Shown here in pieces: positions 51,643 through 61,183 of a DNA stretch of 64,000 nucleotides; position 1 is the first letter of the stretch; each line of letters begins with the position of its first letter. The stretch is taken from NCBI RefSeq assembly GCF_016792905.1, contig NZ_JAEULP010000069.1, positions 1 through 64,000 on the forward strand, read 5' to 3'. The position numbers and the translations under genes were made by a program. Origin of the DNA: Tabrizicola sp. (GTDB taxonomy: Bacteria; Pseudomonadota; Alphaproteobacteria; Rhodobacterales; Rhodobacteraceae). The notes beneath the pieces are model-generated. The model saw nothing but the letters and a program-made list of their open reading frames with translations. It did not search any database and was not told the origin of the DNA.

Positions 51643-53754
51643 ATGATCGACCGTCTGCCGGGCGACATCTTCCGTCAGGGTCAGGTGCTGAACCACACCT
51701 ACGAGATCGAGGGAGTGCTGGGCCGCGGCGGCACGGGCGAGGTCTATCGGGCGCGCAACCAGATTTCCGGGCGGGTGGTGGCGATCAAGGCGCTGAACGC
51801 GCAGTTTTCCGGGAACGACGACTACATCGGCCTGATGCGGCGCGAAGAGCAGATGCGCGACGTGCTGAACGACGCGGTGGTGCGCTATACCGAATGCTCG
51901 CGCACCGAGCAGGGACATGTCTTCCTGGTCATGGATTTCATCGACGGGCCGTCGATGAACGACCTTATGATGCGGCGGCGGATGGATGTGCGCGAATTGA
52001 TGATCATCGCGCATCGGGTGGCGGAAGGGTTGGTCGCGGCGCATGCGCGGGGGATCGTGCATCGGGACCTGTCTCCGGACAACGTTGTCCTGCGGGATGG
52101 CGCACCCGAGAAGGCGACGATCATCGACTTCGGCATTGCCAAGGACATGTCTACGGGCGCGCGGACGATTGTCGGCAACGAGTTCGCCGGGAAGTACGAG
52201 TATGCCGCACCGGAACAGCTTGAGGGACGGGCGGAAAAACGGTCGGACCTTTATGCGCTGGGGGCGACCCTGCTGGCGGCCTATCGCGGGCAGGTTCCGT
52301 TCAGCGGGTCCACGCCGGGGGAGATCGTCCGTCGCAAGCAATCGAAACTGGATACCGAAGGCGTTCCGGAACCGCTGAAGGGGCTGGTCGACTGGCTGGC
52401 CGCACCCGCGATTGCCGACCGTCCCGCCAGCGCCGAGGCGGTGGTGGCCCGGCTGAACCAGGCCTTGCAACCGGTGTCGGGTCGGGGCAAGCGGCAGGTG
52501 CTGCCTACAGTCGACGCGGGCTCGACCCGGAAGGGCCGGGGCGGCACCTTCGCGCTGCTGGTCGTCCTGCTGCTGGGGCTAGCTGGCGGCGGGGGGTGGT
52601 ATGCGGGGATTCTGGACCCCTGGCTGAACCCGGTGCCCGTGGTTTCACCCTACAGGCTGACCGCCAGTCTCGGCCCCGATGGCGCCGTTTTGTCCGGCAA
52701 CGCCCCGGACGTCGAGGCCGCACAGCGCCTGGGCCTGGCCTTCACCGCGGCCACAGGTGTAACACCTCCAGAGGATGCCCTGCCCGTGGCACAGGGGGTG
52801 CCGGATGACCGCTGGGTCGACAACATCGCCGAGCTTTTCGGCCTGATGCAGGGCTTGCCGGACTGGTCCATGACGGTGACGGACAACGCAGTCGAGTTCA
52901 CCGGACACGCGAACACCCGGGAACAGTTGGACCAGAAGCAGGAAGCGATCCGGGGATGGTCCAATCGGAGCGGGATGAAGATCGACATCCGTTTCATCTT
53001 TGGCCCGCTCAAGCTTCAGGGGCAGGCGGTGCTGGATGCGCTCTCTCCCTTCGCGACCTGCGGTCCGCTGGCGCCGGACCGTGGCCCGCTGCAAGTCTAT
53101 GACATCGGCGACACTGTCATCGTCACCGGGGCGCTCGACTCGGTCGAGGCTCGCGACGCCGTGCAAGCGGCCCTGGACACTATGGTCGGCGACCGCACGG
53201 TGCGTATCGACGTCACGATCCTGAACGCTGATCTTTGCACCGTCCGCAAGATCCTGCCGCCGGTCGGCGCGGGGGACACGATGATCTGGTTCGGCGACGG
53301 GGCGACAGGTGTGGTCAACCTCTCCGGCATCTACCACGCGGGCGACAACCCGGTGGTCGAGGTGCTGGTTCCCGCAGGGATGACCGGGCTGTCGCTCTGG
53401 GTGCTGGTCGTCGACAACACCAACCAGGTCTTCAGCCTGCTGCCCAACGAGAAGCAGGCCGGACATGACATCCAGTCACTCGGCACGGTCGTCGACGGTA
53501 TCCGGCGGGTGCGCGTCCTGCACAGCATGGCAGACATCGACGCGGGCCGGGGCTTGTACTCGATCACGGTCAACACCGACAGTTTCGGCAAGTCCGAAAT
53601 ACTGGCCATCCTTTCGAAGCACTCGCTGTTCGAGGGGCGGTTGCCCGAGACGCTGTCGGTCGGCGGGCTGGCGGACGAGCTGAAAGACGAGATCACGAAG
53701 GACCCTGGAAACATCGTGTCAATCGCGTCGAGGGTCATTGATGCAAGACCTTGA
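51643..53754 (+). CDS. T6SS-associated Ser/Thr protein kinase (PpkA-like)
   Basis: 703 residues. The kinase domain has the glycine loop LGRGGTGEVYRA at about 27-37, K49, HRD at 140-142 in VHRDLSPDN and DFG at 162-164, with AAPEQL after the activation loop. One membrane span lies near residues 300-320 (GGTFALLVVLLLGLAGGGGW). The C-terminal 380 residues would be periplasmic and hold a BON/OmpA-like repeat region and a beta-rich part ending near SKHSLFEGRLPETLSVGG. In T6SS the kinase phosphorylates the FHA protein to start assembly; an FHA gene lies at 61180. No phosphatase is in the window. Confidence 0.9.
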   Translation: MIDRLPGDIFRQGQVLNHTYEIEGVLGRGGTGEVYRARNQISGRVVAIKALNAQFSGNDDYIGLMRREEQMRDVLNDAVVRYTECSRTEQGHVFLVMDFIDGPSMNDLMMRRRMDVRELMIIAHRVAEGLVAAHARGIVHRDLSPDNVVLRDGAPEKATIIDFGIAKDMSTGARTIVGNEFAGKYEYAAPEQLEGRAEKRSDLYALGATLLAAYRGQVPFSGSTPGEIVRRKQSKLDTEGVPEPLKGLVDWLAAPAIADRPASAEAVVARLNQALQPVSGRGKRQVLPTVDAGSTRKGRGGTFALLVVLLLGLAGGGGWYAGILDPWLNPVPVVSPYRLTASLGPDGAVLSGNAPDVEAAQRLGLAFTAATGVTPPEDALPVAQGVPDDRWVDNIAELFGLMQGLPDWSMTVTDNAVEFTGHANTREQLDQKQEAIRGWSNRSGMKIDIRFIFGPLKLQGQAVLDALSPFATCGPLAPDRGPLQVYDIGDTVIVTGALDSVEARDAVQAALDTMVGDRTVRIDVTILNADLCTVRKILPPVGAGDTMIWFGDGATGVVNLSGIYHAGDNPVVEVLVPAGMTGLSLWVLVVDNTNQVFSLLPNEKQAGHDIQSLGTVVDGIRRVRVLHSMADIDAGRGLYSITVNTDSFGKSEILAILSKHSLFEGRLPETLSVGGLADELKDEITKDPGNIVSIASRVIDARP

Positions 53755-53826
53755 CTTTACGTCAGGCGGTGCAAGACTTGGCCCGTAGATTGTGTTTGCG
53801 CGTTTTGCAGAAGGCTTTGCACCGAG

Positions 53827-54972
53827 ATGGACCTTGAACCGTTCCTGGTTCCGGTGGGCAGCGACAATGCCTCGGGATCGGAACTGAGAAACGACCCGCG
53901 CTTTCACGCCATCGAGCGGTTGATGGAACCAGCCGCGCGCACCTTTCGGCTGGAAAATGTCAAATCCGGCGGCACCGGCGCAGTGGCACTGGACTGGTCG
54001 GACGTCATCACGCAATCGGCCGATCTGGCAGCTTCGGGCCGCGACATCCGACTTCTGGTGATCGTCGTGCGGGCATTGGCCAATGCGGACGGTTTCGCCG
54101 GGCTGGAGCAGGGCTTGGACCTTCTGACCGCCTCGATCGATCAGTACTGGGACAGCGTACATCCGGTCTTGCGCGAAAGCCCCTCGCCGCGTGAAGCCGC
54201 GACGCGGCGGATCAATTCGCTGTTCCAGCTGGAGAACACGGACAACGGGCTTCTCTGCGACCTGGAATTCACCACCGTACTCAGCCCGCGGGGCATCGGG
54301 GCAGTCACGGTCGGCGACCTGTGTGCCGGGGCACTTTCGCGCAGCCAAGCGCAGGCCGAAATGCCCCAGGGCCTCGGCGACAAGGAGATGGCCGAGCTTC
54401 TGAGCCGACACGATACCCGGGTGAACCGCGTCGCTGCGGCCTGCCGGGCCCAGGCCATCGAACGACCCGAGGAGATGTTGGCGCTGGTCCAGTCGGTCGA
54501 GGCGGCGCGTGCGGCGCTGGCCCGGCTGGAAGCCGCGCTGAGCGCCCGGGTGCAGGAGAACGGTGTCGGCGTCAGCTTCAAGGTGCTGGACAAGGTCCTT
54601 ACCCGCACCCTTGTCCCGCTTCAGGCCGCCCAGGCCGGGGCGATCCCCGGCACCCCAGCCACGGAAGGGACCGACATGGCTGATCCCGCCCCCACGGCGC
54701 CCGCGATGAACGGCGCGCATCCACCCCCGGCGTCGGGCGGCATCCCCGGCGCAGTGAACTCGCGCCGCGATGTCGAGCGCTGCCTCGACATGATCATCGA
54801 CTTCTACGAACGCACCGAACCGTCCAGCCCGATCCCGCATCTGGCGCGGCGGATGCGGAAGATGGTGCCGATGAACTTCCTGCAACTGATGGAAGAGATC
54901 GCCCCCAGCGGGATGAAGGAATTCAAGAACGTCGCCGGAGTGGACGACAAGGTAAAACCGGCCCCGCAGTGA
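53827..54972 (+). CDS. tssA: TssA, T6SS baseplate/tail cap protein
   Basis: 381 residues. ImpA N-terminal domain: FLVPVGSDNASGSELRNDPRF at about 6-26, DWSDVITQSADLAASGRDIRLLV and WDSVHPVLRE. A long variable linker (about 255-310, proline/alanine-rich) leads to the C-terminal FYERTEPSSPIPHLARRM block. TssA guides baseplate and sheath assembly. It lies 72 bases after the kinase gene and leads the structural operon. Confidence 0.93.
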   Translation: MDLEPFLVPVGSDNASGSELRNDPRFHAIERLMEPAARTFRLENVKSGGTGAVALDWSDVITQSADLAASGRDIRLLVIVVRALANADGFAGLEQGLDLLTASIDQYWDSVHPVLRESPSPREAATRRINSLFQLENTDNGLLCDLEFTTVLSPRGIGAVTVGDLCAGALSRSQAQAEMPQGLGDKEMAELLSRHDTRVNRVAAACRAQAIERPEEMLALVQSVEAARAALARLEAALSARVQENGVGVSFKVLDKVLTRTLVPLQAAQAGAIPGTPATEGTDMADPAPTAPAMNGAHPPPASGGIPGAVNSRRDVERCLDMIIDFYERTEPSSPIPHLARRMRKMVPMNFLQLMEEIAPSGMKEFKNVAGVDDKVKPAPQ

Positions 54973-55002
54973 GCCGCGACAACGTCAGGAGAGGTCTGAG
55001 AC

Positions 55003-55527
55003 ATGGCAAGTGAAAGCAAGGCAAAGGTGATCGAACGCAACCGCGCCCCGCGTGTGCAGATCGCCTACGATGTCGAACACTATGGCAGCCCGACCACTAT
55101 CGAATTGCCCTTCGTGATGGGCGTCATGGCCGACCTGGCGGGCAAGTCCGAGACTCGGGAAGCGATGAAGCCGGTGAACGAACGCGCCTTCGTCGATGTC
55201 GACGCGGGCCGTTTCGGCAAGTTCATGGAAGCGCTGTCGCCGCGCGTGAAAGCGCGGGTGCCAAACCGCCTGCCCTCGAAGGACGGTGCGGCGGATGAGG
55301 AGATGTTCGTCGACCTGTCGTTCAAGCACATGTCCGACTTCACCCCCGACAAGGTGGCCGAACAGGTTCCGGCGCTGGCCGAGCTTCTGAAGATGCGTCG
55401 TCAGCTTGAAGAACTTCTCGGCTACATGGACGGCAAGGTGAACGCCGAGAAGCGCATCGCCCAGCTTCTGCAGAACGAGCCCCTGCTGATGCAGGTCGCC
55501 GACGAAGCCACCAAGAAGGAGGGCTGA
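55003..55527 (+). CDS. tssB: TssB, T6SS sheath small subunit
   Basis: 174 residues. It has the VipA/TssB pattern: RAPRVQIAYDVEHYGSPTTIELPFVMGVMADLAGKS near 10-45 and DLSFKHMSDFTPDKVAEQVP near 104-123, with a helical end (LKMRRQLEELLGYMDGK). It pairs with TssC to build the contractile sheath. It starts 30 bases after tssA. Confidence 0.96.
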   Translation: MASESKAKVIERNRAPRVQIAYDVEHYGSPTTIELPFVMGVMADLAGKSETREAMKPVNERAFVDVDAGRFGKFMEALSPRVKARVPNRLPSKDGAADEEMFVDLSFKHMSDFTPDKVAEQVPALAELLKMRRQLEELLGYMDGKVNAEKRIAQLLQNEPLLMQVADEATKKEG

Positions 55528-55530
55528 GCC

Positions 55531-57039
55531 ATGGCCGAACAGGAAAAACAGGGCACTGCCGCCGCCGAGGCCCAGACCATCGACCTGGGTGAATTCAGCG
55601 ACCTTCTGGAAAAGGACTTCCGGGTCAAGGAAGACGAAAGCGCAAAGCTGCAAAAGCTGGTGCAGAACCTGGCGCTTGCGGCGACTGAACGCTCCGGCTC
55701 AGCCACGATTTCCGGCAATGCGGTCAAGTCGATCAAGAATCTGATCGCCGGGATCGACAGCCTGCTCACCACCCAGATGAACGAGATCATGCACGCCCCC
55801 GAAGTGCGCGAGATGGAAGGCACCTGGCGGGGCTTGCACTACCTGGTCAACAACACCGAGACCGACCAGAAGCTGAAGATCCGGGTGATGAACATCACCA
55901 AGGATCAGCTTGCCGACCAGCTCGAGGATTTCGAGGGCCAGATGTGGGACCAGTCCCCCATGTTCAAGCGGCTCTACACCGACGAATACTCGATGTTCGG
56001 CGGCGAGCCCTATGGCGCGATCATCGGGGCCTATGAATTCAGCCACCATCCGCGTGATGTCGGCCTGTTGCGCAGCATGTCGGGCATCTGCGCCAGCGCG
56101 CATGCGCCCTTCATCGCGGCGGCGGCGCCACAGCTCTTCCGGATGCAGAGCTGGCAGGAACTGCCGAACCCGCAGGACCTGCAACAGATCGTCTCGTCAC
56201 CGGACTATGCCAGCTGGCAAAGCTTGCGGGAATCCGAGGATGCGCGCTACATCGGCCTGGCCATGCCGCGCGTGCTGGCCCGCCTGCCCTATGGCGCCGC
56301 GACGATCCCGGTGAAGGGCTTCGCCTTCGAGGAAGAGATCGACGGCAAGCACGACCACTATGTCTGGATGAACGCGGCCTTCGCAATGGGCGTGAACATC
56401 AACCGCAGCCACAAACTTTACGGATGGGGCACCCAGATCCGGGGCGTGGAATCGGGCGGCGCGGTGATTAACCTGCCGGTCCACAGCTTCCCGACCGACG
56501 ATGGCTCCATCGCGATGAAATGCCCGACGGAAATCGCCATCGACGACCGGCGCGAGGCGGAACTGGCCAAGCTCGGCTTCATGCCGATCCTGCACCGCAA
56601 GAACACCGACATCGCCGCCTTCATCGGAGCGCATTCCTTGCAAGACGACGAAACCCGCGCCGGCCGTCTGGTCGACCCCGACGCCCAGGCGAACGAGCGG
56701 CTGTCGGCAAACCTGCCCTATCTGTTCCCGGTCAGCCGCTTTGCGCATTACCTGAAGGCCATCGCGCGCGACAAGGTCGGGACCTACAAGGAACGCGCGG
56801 ACATGCAGGTCTGGCTGTCCGAATGGATCAATCGCTATGTGCTGCAGAACACGGCCATGGCGGATGAGAAGGCCAAGGCGAAACGCCCGCTGGCCAAGGC
56901 CGAGGTGCAGGTCGACTCTGTCGAAGGGCGCCCCGGTTATTACAATGCGCGCTTTTATCTGCGCCCGCACTACCAGCTGGAGGGCATTAACGCGAGTCTC
57001 CGGCTGGTCTCTGAACTTCCGTCAGTCAAGAGCAAGTAG
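55531..57039 (+). CDS. tssC: TssC, T6SS sheath large subunit
   Basis: 502 residues. VipB/TssC features: EMEGTWRGLHYLVNNTETDQKLKIRVMNITKDQL near 90-125, GEPYGAIIGAYEFSHHPRDV near 160-178, and a C-terminal RPLAKAEVQVDSVEGRPGYYNARFYLRPHYQLEGI block. It forms the sheath with TssB, three bases upstream. Confidence 0.97.
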   Translation: MAEQEKQGTAAAEAQTIDLGEFSDLLEKDFRVKEDESAKLQKLVQNLALAATERSGSATISGNAVKSIKNLIAGIDSLLTTQMNEIMHAPEVREMEGTWRGLHYLVNNTETDQKLKIRVMNITKDQLADQLEDFEGQMWDQSPMFKRLYTDEYSMFGGEPYGAIIGAYEFSHHPRDVGLLRSMSGICASAHAPFIAAAAPQLFRMQSWQELPNPQDLQQIVSSPDYASWQSLRESEDARYIGLAMPRVLARLPYGAATIPVKGFAFEEEIDGKHDHYVWMNAAFAMGVNINRSHKLYGWGTQIRGVESGGAVINLPVHSFPTDDGSIAMKCPTEIAIDDRREAELAKLGFMPILHRKNTDIAAFIGAHSLQDDETRAGRLVDPDAQANERLSANLPYLFPVSRFAHYLKAIARDKVGTYKERADMQVWLSEWINRYVLQNTAMADEKAKAKRPLAKAEVQVDSVEGRPGYYNARFYLRPHYQLEGINASLRLVSELPSVKSK

Positions 57040-57082
57040 CACATCGAAGTTTCTACAAATTGTCAGATGAAAGGATAAGGAA

Positions 57083-57565
57083 ATGGCTGTCTCCGGTTAC
57101 ATGAAGATCGAAGAGATCCCGGGCGAATGCGGCCGGGCCGACCACGTTGGCGAAATCACCATCTCCAGCGTGCAGTGGGGGGTGACGCGCCCGGTAGTGA
57201 ACACGCCCGGCGTCGGGCGCAGCACCGGCATGCCGAATGTCACCTCTGTGAACATCACCAAATATTACGACAAATCCTCGCCCCAGCTGGCCAAGGCCGT
57301 GCTGTTCGCCACCGCCCTGCCCGAGATCGTAATCACCCTGCGCAAGGATTCTGGCGACACTCATCTTGACTATCTGACGCTGACGCTCAGCGACGCCATG
57401 ATCGAGAGCTACAACATGTCCGGGGCCAGCGACATCGAAACCCCGCCGATGGAAAGCGTGTCGATCGTGTTCAACAAGATCACGATCCTTTACATCGAGC
57501 AGGCCAGCGACCACTCGGCCGGTGGCGAACACGATGCCGAATATGACCTTGTCGCGGGGGCCTGA
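57083..57565 (+). CDS. hcp: Hcp (TssD), T6SS inner tube protein
   Basis: 160 residues, preceded by AAAGGATAAGGAA. Hcp1-like beta-barrel: SGYMKIEEIPGECGRADHVGEITISSVQWGV at the start and MESVSIVFNKITILYIEQ near the end. The tube subunit is stacked inside the sheath and secreted on firing. It lies 43 bases after tssC with its own strong ribosome site, fitting the need for high expression. Confidence 0.95.
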   Translation: MAVSGYMKIEEIPGECGRADHVGEITISSVQWGVTRPVVNTPGVGRSTGMPNVTSVNITKYYDKSSPQLAKAVLFATALPEIVITLRKDSGDTHLDYLTLTLSDAMIESYNMSGASDIETPPMESVSIVFNKITILYIEQASDHSAGGEHDAEYDLVAGA

Positions 57566-57603
57566 ACCCAAGGCGCCGCGGCACTCCAGAGAAGGTTCGA
57601 CAG

Positions 57604-58314
57604 GTGGCTGATCCGATCCTTCAATCCCGCACCGAGGCGGTCCAGCCCAGCCTTTGGGACCGCCTCGTCGACGACTTGCCCGGCATCGTGTCGGAAACCG
57701 ACCGCCAGCGCGCCGATCTGGTCTCGCGGGTCGGCGCTGCCAAGGTCGAGGAGGTGCTGGCCGCAGGCGTGCGCAGCATCGAGGTGGATGACGATTTCGA
57801 CCCCGACACCAAGCGCGACCTGCACCAGTTCCTGACCCAGATGGCCCGCCGCGCCTTTCTGGAGCAACGCGGCATCGTGGTGAATGCCTCGGTCCTGCGC
57901 GAGGCGGTCCGGCGCGACATCGAGGCGCTCTTCAATGTCGAGCGCTACGAATCCGGCGTGCAGTTGAGCGACCTTGAACAGAAGGGTTTCGAGACCCCGC
58001 AAGAGGTGATCGCCGCCTTCCCGCATGTCCGCCGGTCGGTGATCAACTACGGGGTGCCCTCGTTCTCGGGCCGCTCGGCGTCCGATTTCGACATGACGGC
58101 GCTGGCCAAGGAATTGCGCGAGGTGATCGCGGTCTTTGAGCCACGGCTGAAGCGTGACACGATCCGCGTCAAGGTCTCGCAGGGCGACCGGACGGGGATG
58201 CTGATCCAGGTCGAGGCGATGCTGATGCTGTCGCCGGTGCCCGAACGGCTGCGGCTGTCCACGAAGATCGACCTGGACAACGGGCGCGCCACGACAGCGG
58301 TCGAGGACGCGTGA
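57604..58314 (+). CDS. tssE: TssE, T6SS baseplate gp25-like protein
   Basis: 236 residues from a GTG at 57604. It is longer than common TssE proteins because of about 90 N-terminal residues (from PSLWDRLVDDLPG). The gp25-like domain follows with VLREAVRRDIEALFN and RRSVINYGVPSFSGRSASD near residues 143-162. It joins the sheath to the baseplate. Its stop shares a base with tssF (TGATG). Confidence 0.93.
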   Translation: MADPILQSRTEAVQPSLWDRLVDDLPGIVSETDRQRADLVSRVGAAKVEEVLAAGVRSIEVDDDFDPDTKRDLHQFLTQMARRAFLEQRGIVVNASVLREAVRRDIEALFNVERYESGVQLSDLEQKGFETPQEVIAAFPHVRRSVINYGVPSFSGRSASDFDMTALAKELREVIAVFEPRLKRDTIRVKVSQGDRTGMLIQVEAMLMLSPVPERLRLSTKIDLDNGRATTAVEDA

Positions 58315-60179
58315 TGGACCGGAACTTCATGGCATATTACGAAGACGAGCTTGCCCATATCCGCGAGCTTGCCACCGAGTTTGCAGCAGTCCACCCGACC
58401 GTCGCGCGCAATCTTTCACTGGACGCGGTGCCCTGCCCCGACCCTTACGTCGAACGCCTGCTGGAGGGCGTGGCTTACCTTGCGGCGCGGACCCGGCTGA
58501 AGGTCGATGCCGAAAGCAGCCGCTATGTCCGCAACCTTCTGGATGAACTCTATCCCGACCTTGTCTGCCCCGCCCCTGCAATGACCATGGCGGTGCTGCA
58601 TCCCGGGCCGCAGGTGCAGACCATGCTCGACGGGCATCGCGTGCAGCGCGGCACCCGCTTTGTTGCCGCCTACCGCGAGGGGATTTCCACCCGCGCGACC
58701 TATACCTCGACGCAGGAGGTGGCGCTGTGGCCCATCGCGCTGGACAAGGCGGAATACCTTCAGGACCGGGGCGCAATGAACGCCGCGGGCTTGGATCGCC
58801 CCGAGGCCGAGGCCGCGATCCGGCTGACCCTGTCGCGGGTCGGGCCGGGGTCGCTGGCGGAACTCAGCCTTGACCGGCTGGACCTGTGGTTCGTCGGCGG
58901 CTCGCGCGGGGGCGTGATTTTCGATGCGGTCTTCGGCCATGGCTCGGCCGCCATCGCGCGGTCGGCCAAGGGCAGCGCGCATCCGCTGACCGGGCCGTCG
59001 CTGGTCGGCGTGACCGACCGCGAGGGGCTGTTGCCCCGCGTCCGCCCGTCCTTTGAAGGCTACCGGCTGATGCGGGAATATTTCCTGATGCCGGACCGCT
59101 TCCACTTCCTGCGGCTGGACGGGCTGAACCCGGCGCTGCGGGCCTGCACGCAAGGCAGCTGCGAGGTGGTGATCTACCTAGATGCGGCCCGGCCCGAGAT
59201 TTCCGACATCGCGGCAAAGGACTTCCGCCTGTTCGTCACGCCGCTGGTCAACCTGTTCGAAAAAGAATGCAACGTCATCGACATCGACGGTCGCTCTGCC
59301 GCCCATGTCGTCCACGCCGACCGCACCCGCCCGCGTGATTTCGAGATCTACCGCCTGACCAACGTCGAAGATGCCGACAGCGACGGGCCCGAGGCGCTGG
59401 TGGAACCCCTGTATTCCGTCGGGCAGCACCGGGGATCGGGCCTCGTCTACACCACCGAACGCCGCCCGCGCCGCCCGGGCGAGGACGAGATCCGCCGCGG
59501 CCAGACCCGCACCAACTATACCGGCGACGATCTGTTCCTGTCGGTCGCCCGGCCTGCCGACGTCACCGTGACCAAGGCGCTGCGCCGTCTGGACATTCGC
59601 GCGCTTTGCACCAATCGCGACCTGCCGATCCTCGACGACAGCCCGAAACTCAGCCTGGAAACCGGCGATCCGGTGGGGCGGGTGGAACTGTTGTCCCCCT
59701 TCCGCCGCCCGCGGGGATCGGTCGCCTCGGCCCTGCCGAACATCGTCTCGGGCGGTGAAAGCCAACTGGACGACCTGGCCTGGCGGCTGGTGGCGCAACT
59801 GTCCCTGAACCACCTGTCGCTGGCCGAACCTGGACTGGAGGCAGAGCCTCTGCGCGCCATGCTGGACCTTTACGCCGGTCGGGGCGATCCGGCGCTGTCG
59901 CGGCATGCGCGGTCGATCACACGGGTCCGGTCGCGGCAGGTGGTGGAACGGCTCGGCATCCCCGGCCCGATCTGCTTTGGCCACGGCATCGAGGTGACGC
60001 TGGACGTGGACGAGACGACCATGACCGGGGCCTCGACGCTGCTTCTCTCGGCGCTTCTGAACCAGCTTTTCGCCCGCCATGCCGCAATCAATTCCTTCGT
60101 GCGCACGAAGACCCATCTCATGCAAAGACAGGAGGACGTGTCGTGGCCGATGTCGCCGGGCAACCGCGCCCTGATCTGA
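58314..60179 (+). CDS. tssF: TssF, T6SS baseplate subunit
   Basis: 621 residues from the ATG at 58314, coupled by TGATG to tssE. Classic start MDRNFMAYYEDELAHIRELATEF and HPTVARNLSLD. Other blocks are PYVERLLEGVAYLAARTRLKVD and LFEKECNVIDIDGR. TssF, G, E and K form the baseplate wedge. Its end overlaps tssG by 37 bases. Confidence 0.96.
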   Translation: MDRNFMAYYEDELAHIRELATEFAAVHPTVARNLSLDAVPCPDPYVERLLEGVAYLAARTRLKVDAESSRYVRNLLDELYPDLVCPAPAMTMAVLHPGPQVQTMLDGHRVQRGTRFVAAYREGISTRATYTSTQEVALWPIALDKAEYLQDRGAMNAAGLDRPEAEAAIRLTLSRVGPGSLAELSLDRLDLWFVGGSRGGVIFDAVFGHGSAAIARSAKGSAHPLTGPSLVGVTDREGLLPRVRPSFEGYRLMREYFLMPDRFHFLRLDGLNPALRACTQGSCEVVIYLDAARPEISDIAAKDFRLFVTPLVNLFEKECNVIDIDGRSAAHVVHADRTRPRDFEIYRLTNVEDADSDGPEALVEPLYSVGQHRGSGLVYTTERRPRRPGEDEIRRGQTRTNYTGDDLFLSVARPADVTVTKALRRLDIRALCTNRDLPILDDSPKLSLETGDPVGRVELLSPFRRPRGSVASALPNIVSGGESQLDDLAWRLVAQLSLNHLSLAEPGLEAEPLRAMLDLYAGRGDPALSRHARSITRVRSRQVVERLGIPGPICFGHGIEVTLDVDETTMTGASTLLLSALLNQLFARHAAINSFVRTKTHLMQRQEDVSWPMSPGNRALI

Positions 60180-61183
60180 CGGGCGATCTGCCAGCGCCCG
60201 AAAGCATGGACTTCTTCGAGCTTCTGCGGCGGCTGGAACGCGACGGCGCGCGGTTCGGCCGGTCGGGCGGGCCGACGCGGGAACCGGCACGGCTGGGCCA
60301 GCGCGCCCGCCTGTCCTTTGGCACCCGCGACGTGGCGGGCTTCGTCCCGGGAAACCAGACGACCCCGGCGAAGGTGGATGTGGAGGTGCTGGGGCTTCTG
60401 GGGCCGGAAGGCGCGATGCCACTGCACCTGACGCGCTGGATCATGGGCCGGATGTCTGACCGCTGGTTCACCGATGGCAGCGATGCGGCGTCGGACACCA
60501 CTTTCCTTGATTTCTGCAACCTCCTCCAGCACCGGATGATGGCGCTGTACTGGCGGGCCTGGGCCGATGCGCGGCCCGAGGTGCAGATCGAACATGGCGC
60601 GGCGGGCCGCGTGCAGGCGATGGTCGAGGCGCTGGCTGGGGTCGCGCTGCCGGGGACCCGGCCGAAGGGGGCGGCCGATGCCGGGACCCGGCTGAAGCTG
60701 CGGCACGCCACCTCGCTCGGTCGTCAGGTCTACAGCGTCGAGCGGCTGACCGCCTATCTGGGCGACGTGCTTGAGGCTCCGGTCAATCTGGTCGAGTTCC
60801 TTGGCAGCTGGACGGAAATCCCGCCGCGCCTGCAATCGCGGCTTGGCCGTGCCCATTCCCAGCTTGGCCGATCCGCTGTCGTCGGCGCGCGCAGCTTCCA
60901 GCGCCAGACACTGGTCGAGTTGCGCGTCGGGCCGCTGACGCTGGTCCGGTTTACCGCGTTCCTTGCCGACCCGGCGCTGACCGGGCGGCTGCGCCACGCC
61001 CTCCGGCATGCGATGGGCCGCGAGATGGAGTTCAACCTGCGCCTTGTCCTGGCCCGCGACGAGGTGCCCGATGCGCGCTTGGGCCAGTGCCAGTTGGGCC
61101 GCACCACATGGCTGTCCCCGAAGCGTCAGGCGGATGCCGATGACCTGCGCCTGTATCAGGTCGCACAGGTGGAGGCCGCATGA
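60143..61183 (+). CDS. tssG: TssG, T6SS baseplate subunit
   Basis: 346 residues from a GTG at 60143, behind AGGAGG at 60130-60135 inside the end of tssF. Family blocks: MDFFELLRRLERDGARFG near 23-40, MPLHLTRWIMGRM near 94-106, and DFCNLLQHRMMALYWRAW near 125-142. It works with TssF in the baseplate. It is coupled by ATGA to the FHA gene. Confidence 0.95.
   Translation: MADVAGQPRPDLTGDLPAPESMDFFELLRRLERDGARFGRSGGPTREPARLGQRARLSFGTRDVAGFVPGNQTTPAKVDVEVLGLLGPEGAMPLHLTRWIMGRMSDRWFTDGSDAASDTTFLDFCNLLQHRMMALYWRAWADARPEVQIEHGAAGRVQAMVEALAGVALPGTRPKGAADAGTRLKLRHATSLGRQVYSVERLTAYLGDVLEAPVNLVEFLGSWTEIPPRLQSRLGRAHSQLGRSAVVGARSFQRQTLVELRVGPLTLVRFTAFLADPALTGRLRHALRHAMGREMEFNLRLVLARDEVPDARLGQCQLGRTTWLSPKRQADADDLRLYQVAQVEAA

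Noticed and set aside
53778-53794. Sigma-54-like promoter upstream of tssA (TTGGCCCG-N4-TTGT)
   Set aside because: The -24 part is fair, but the essential GC of the -12 part is GT here. Without a match there I do not call it.
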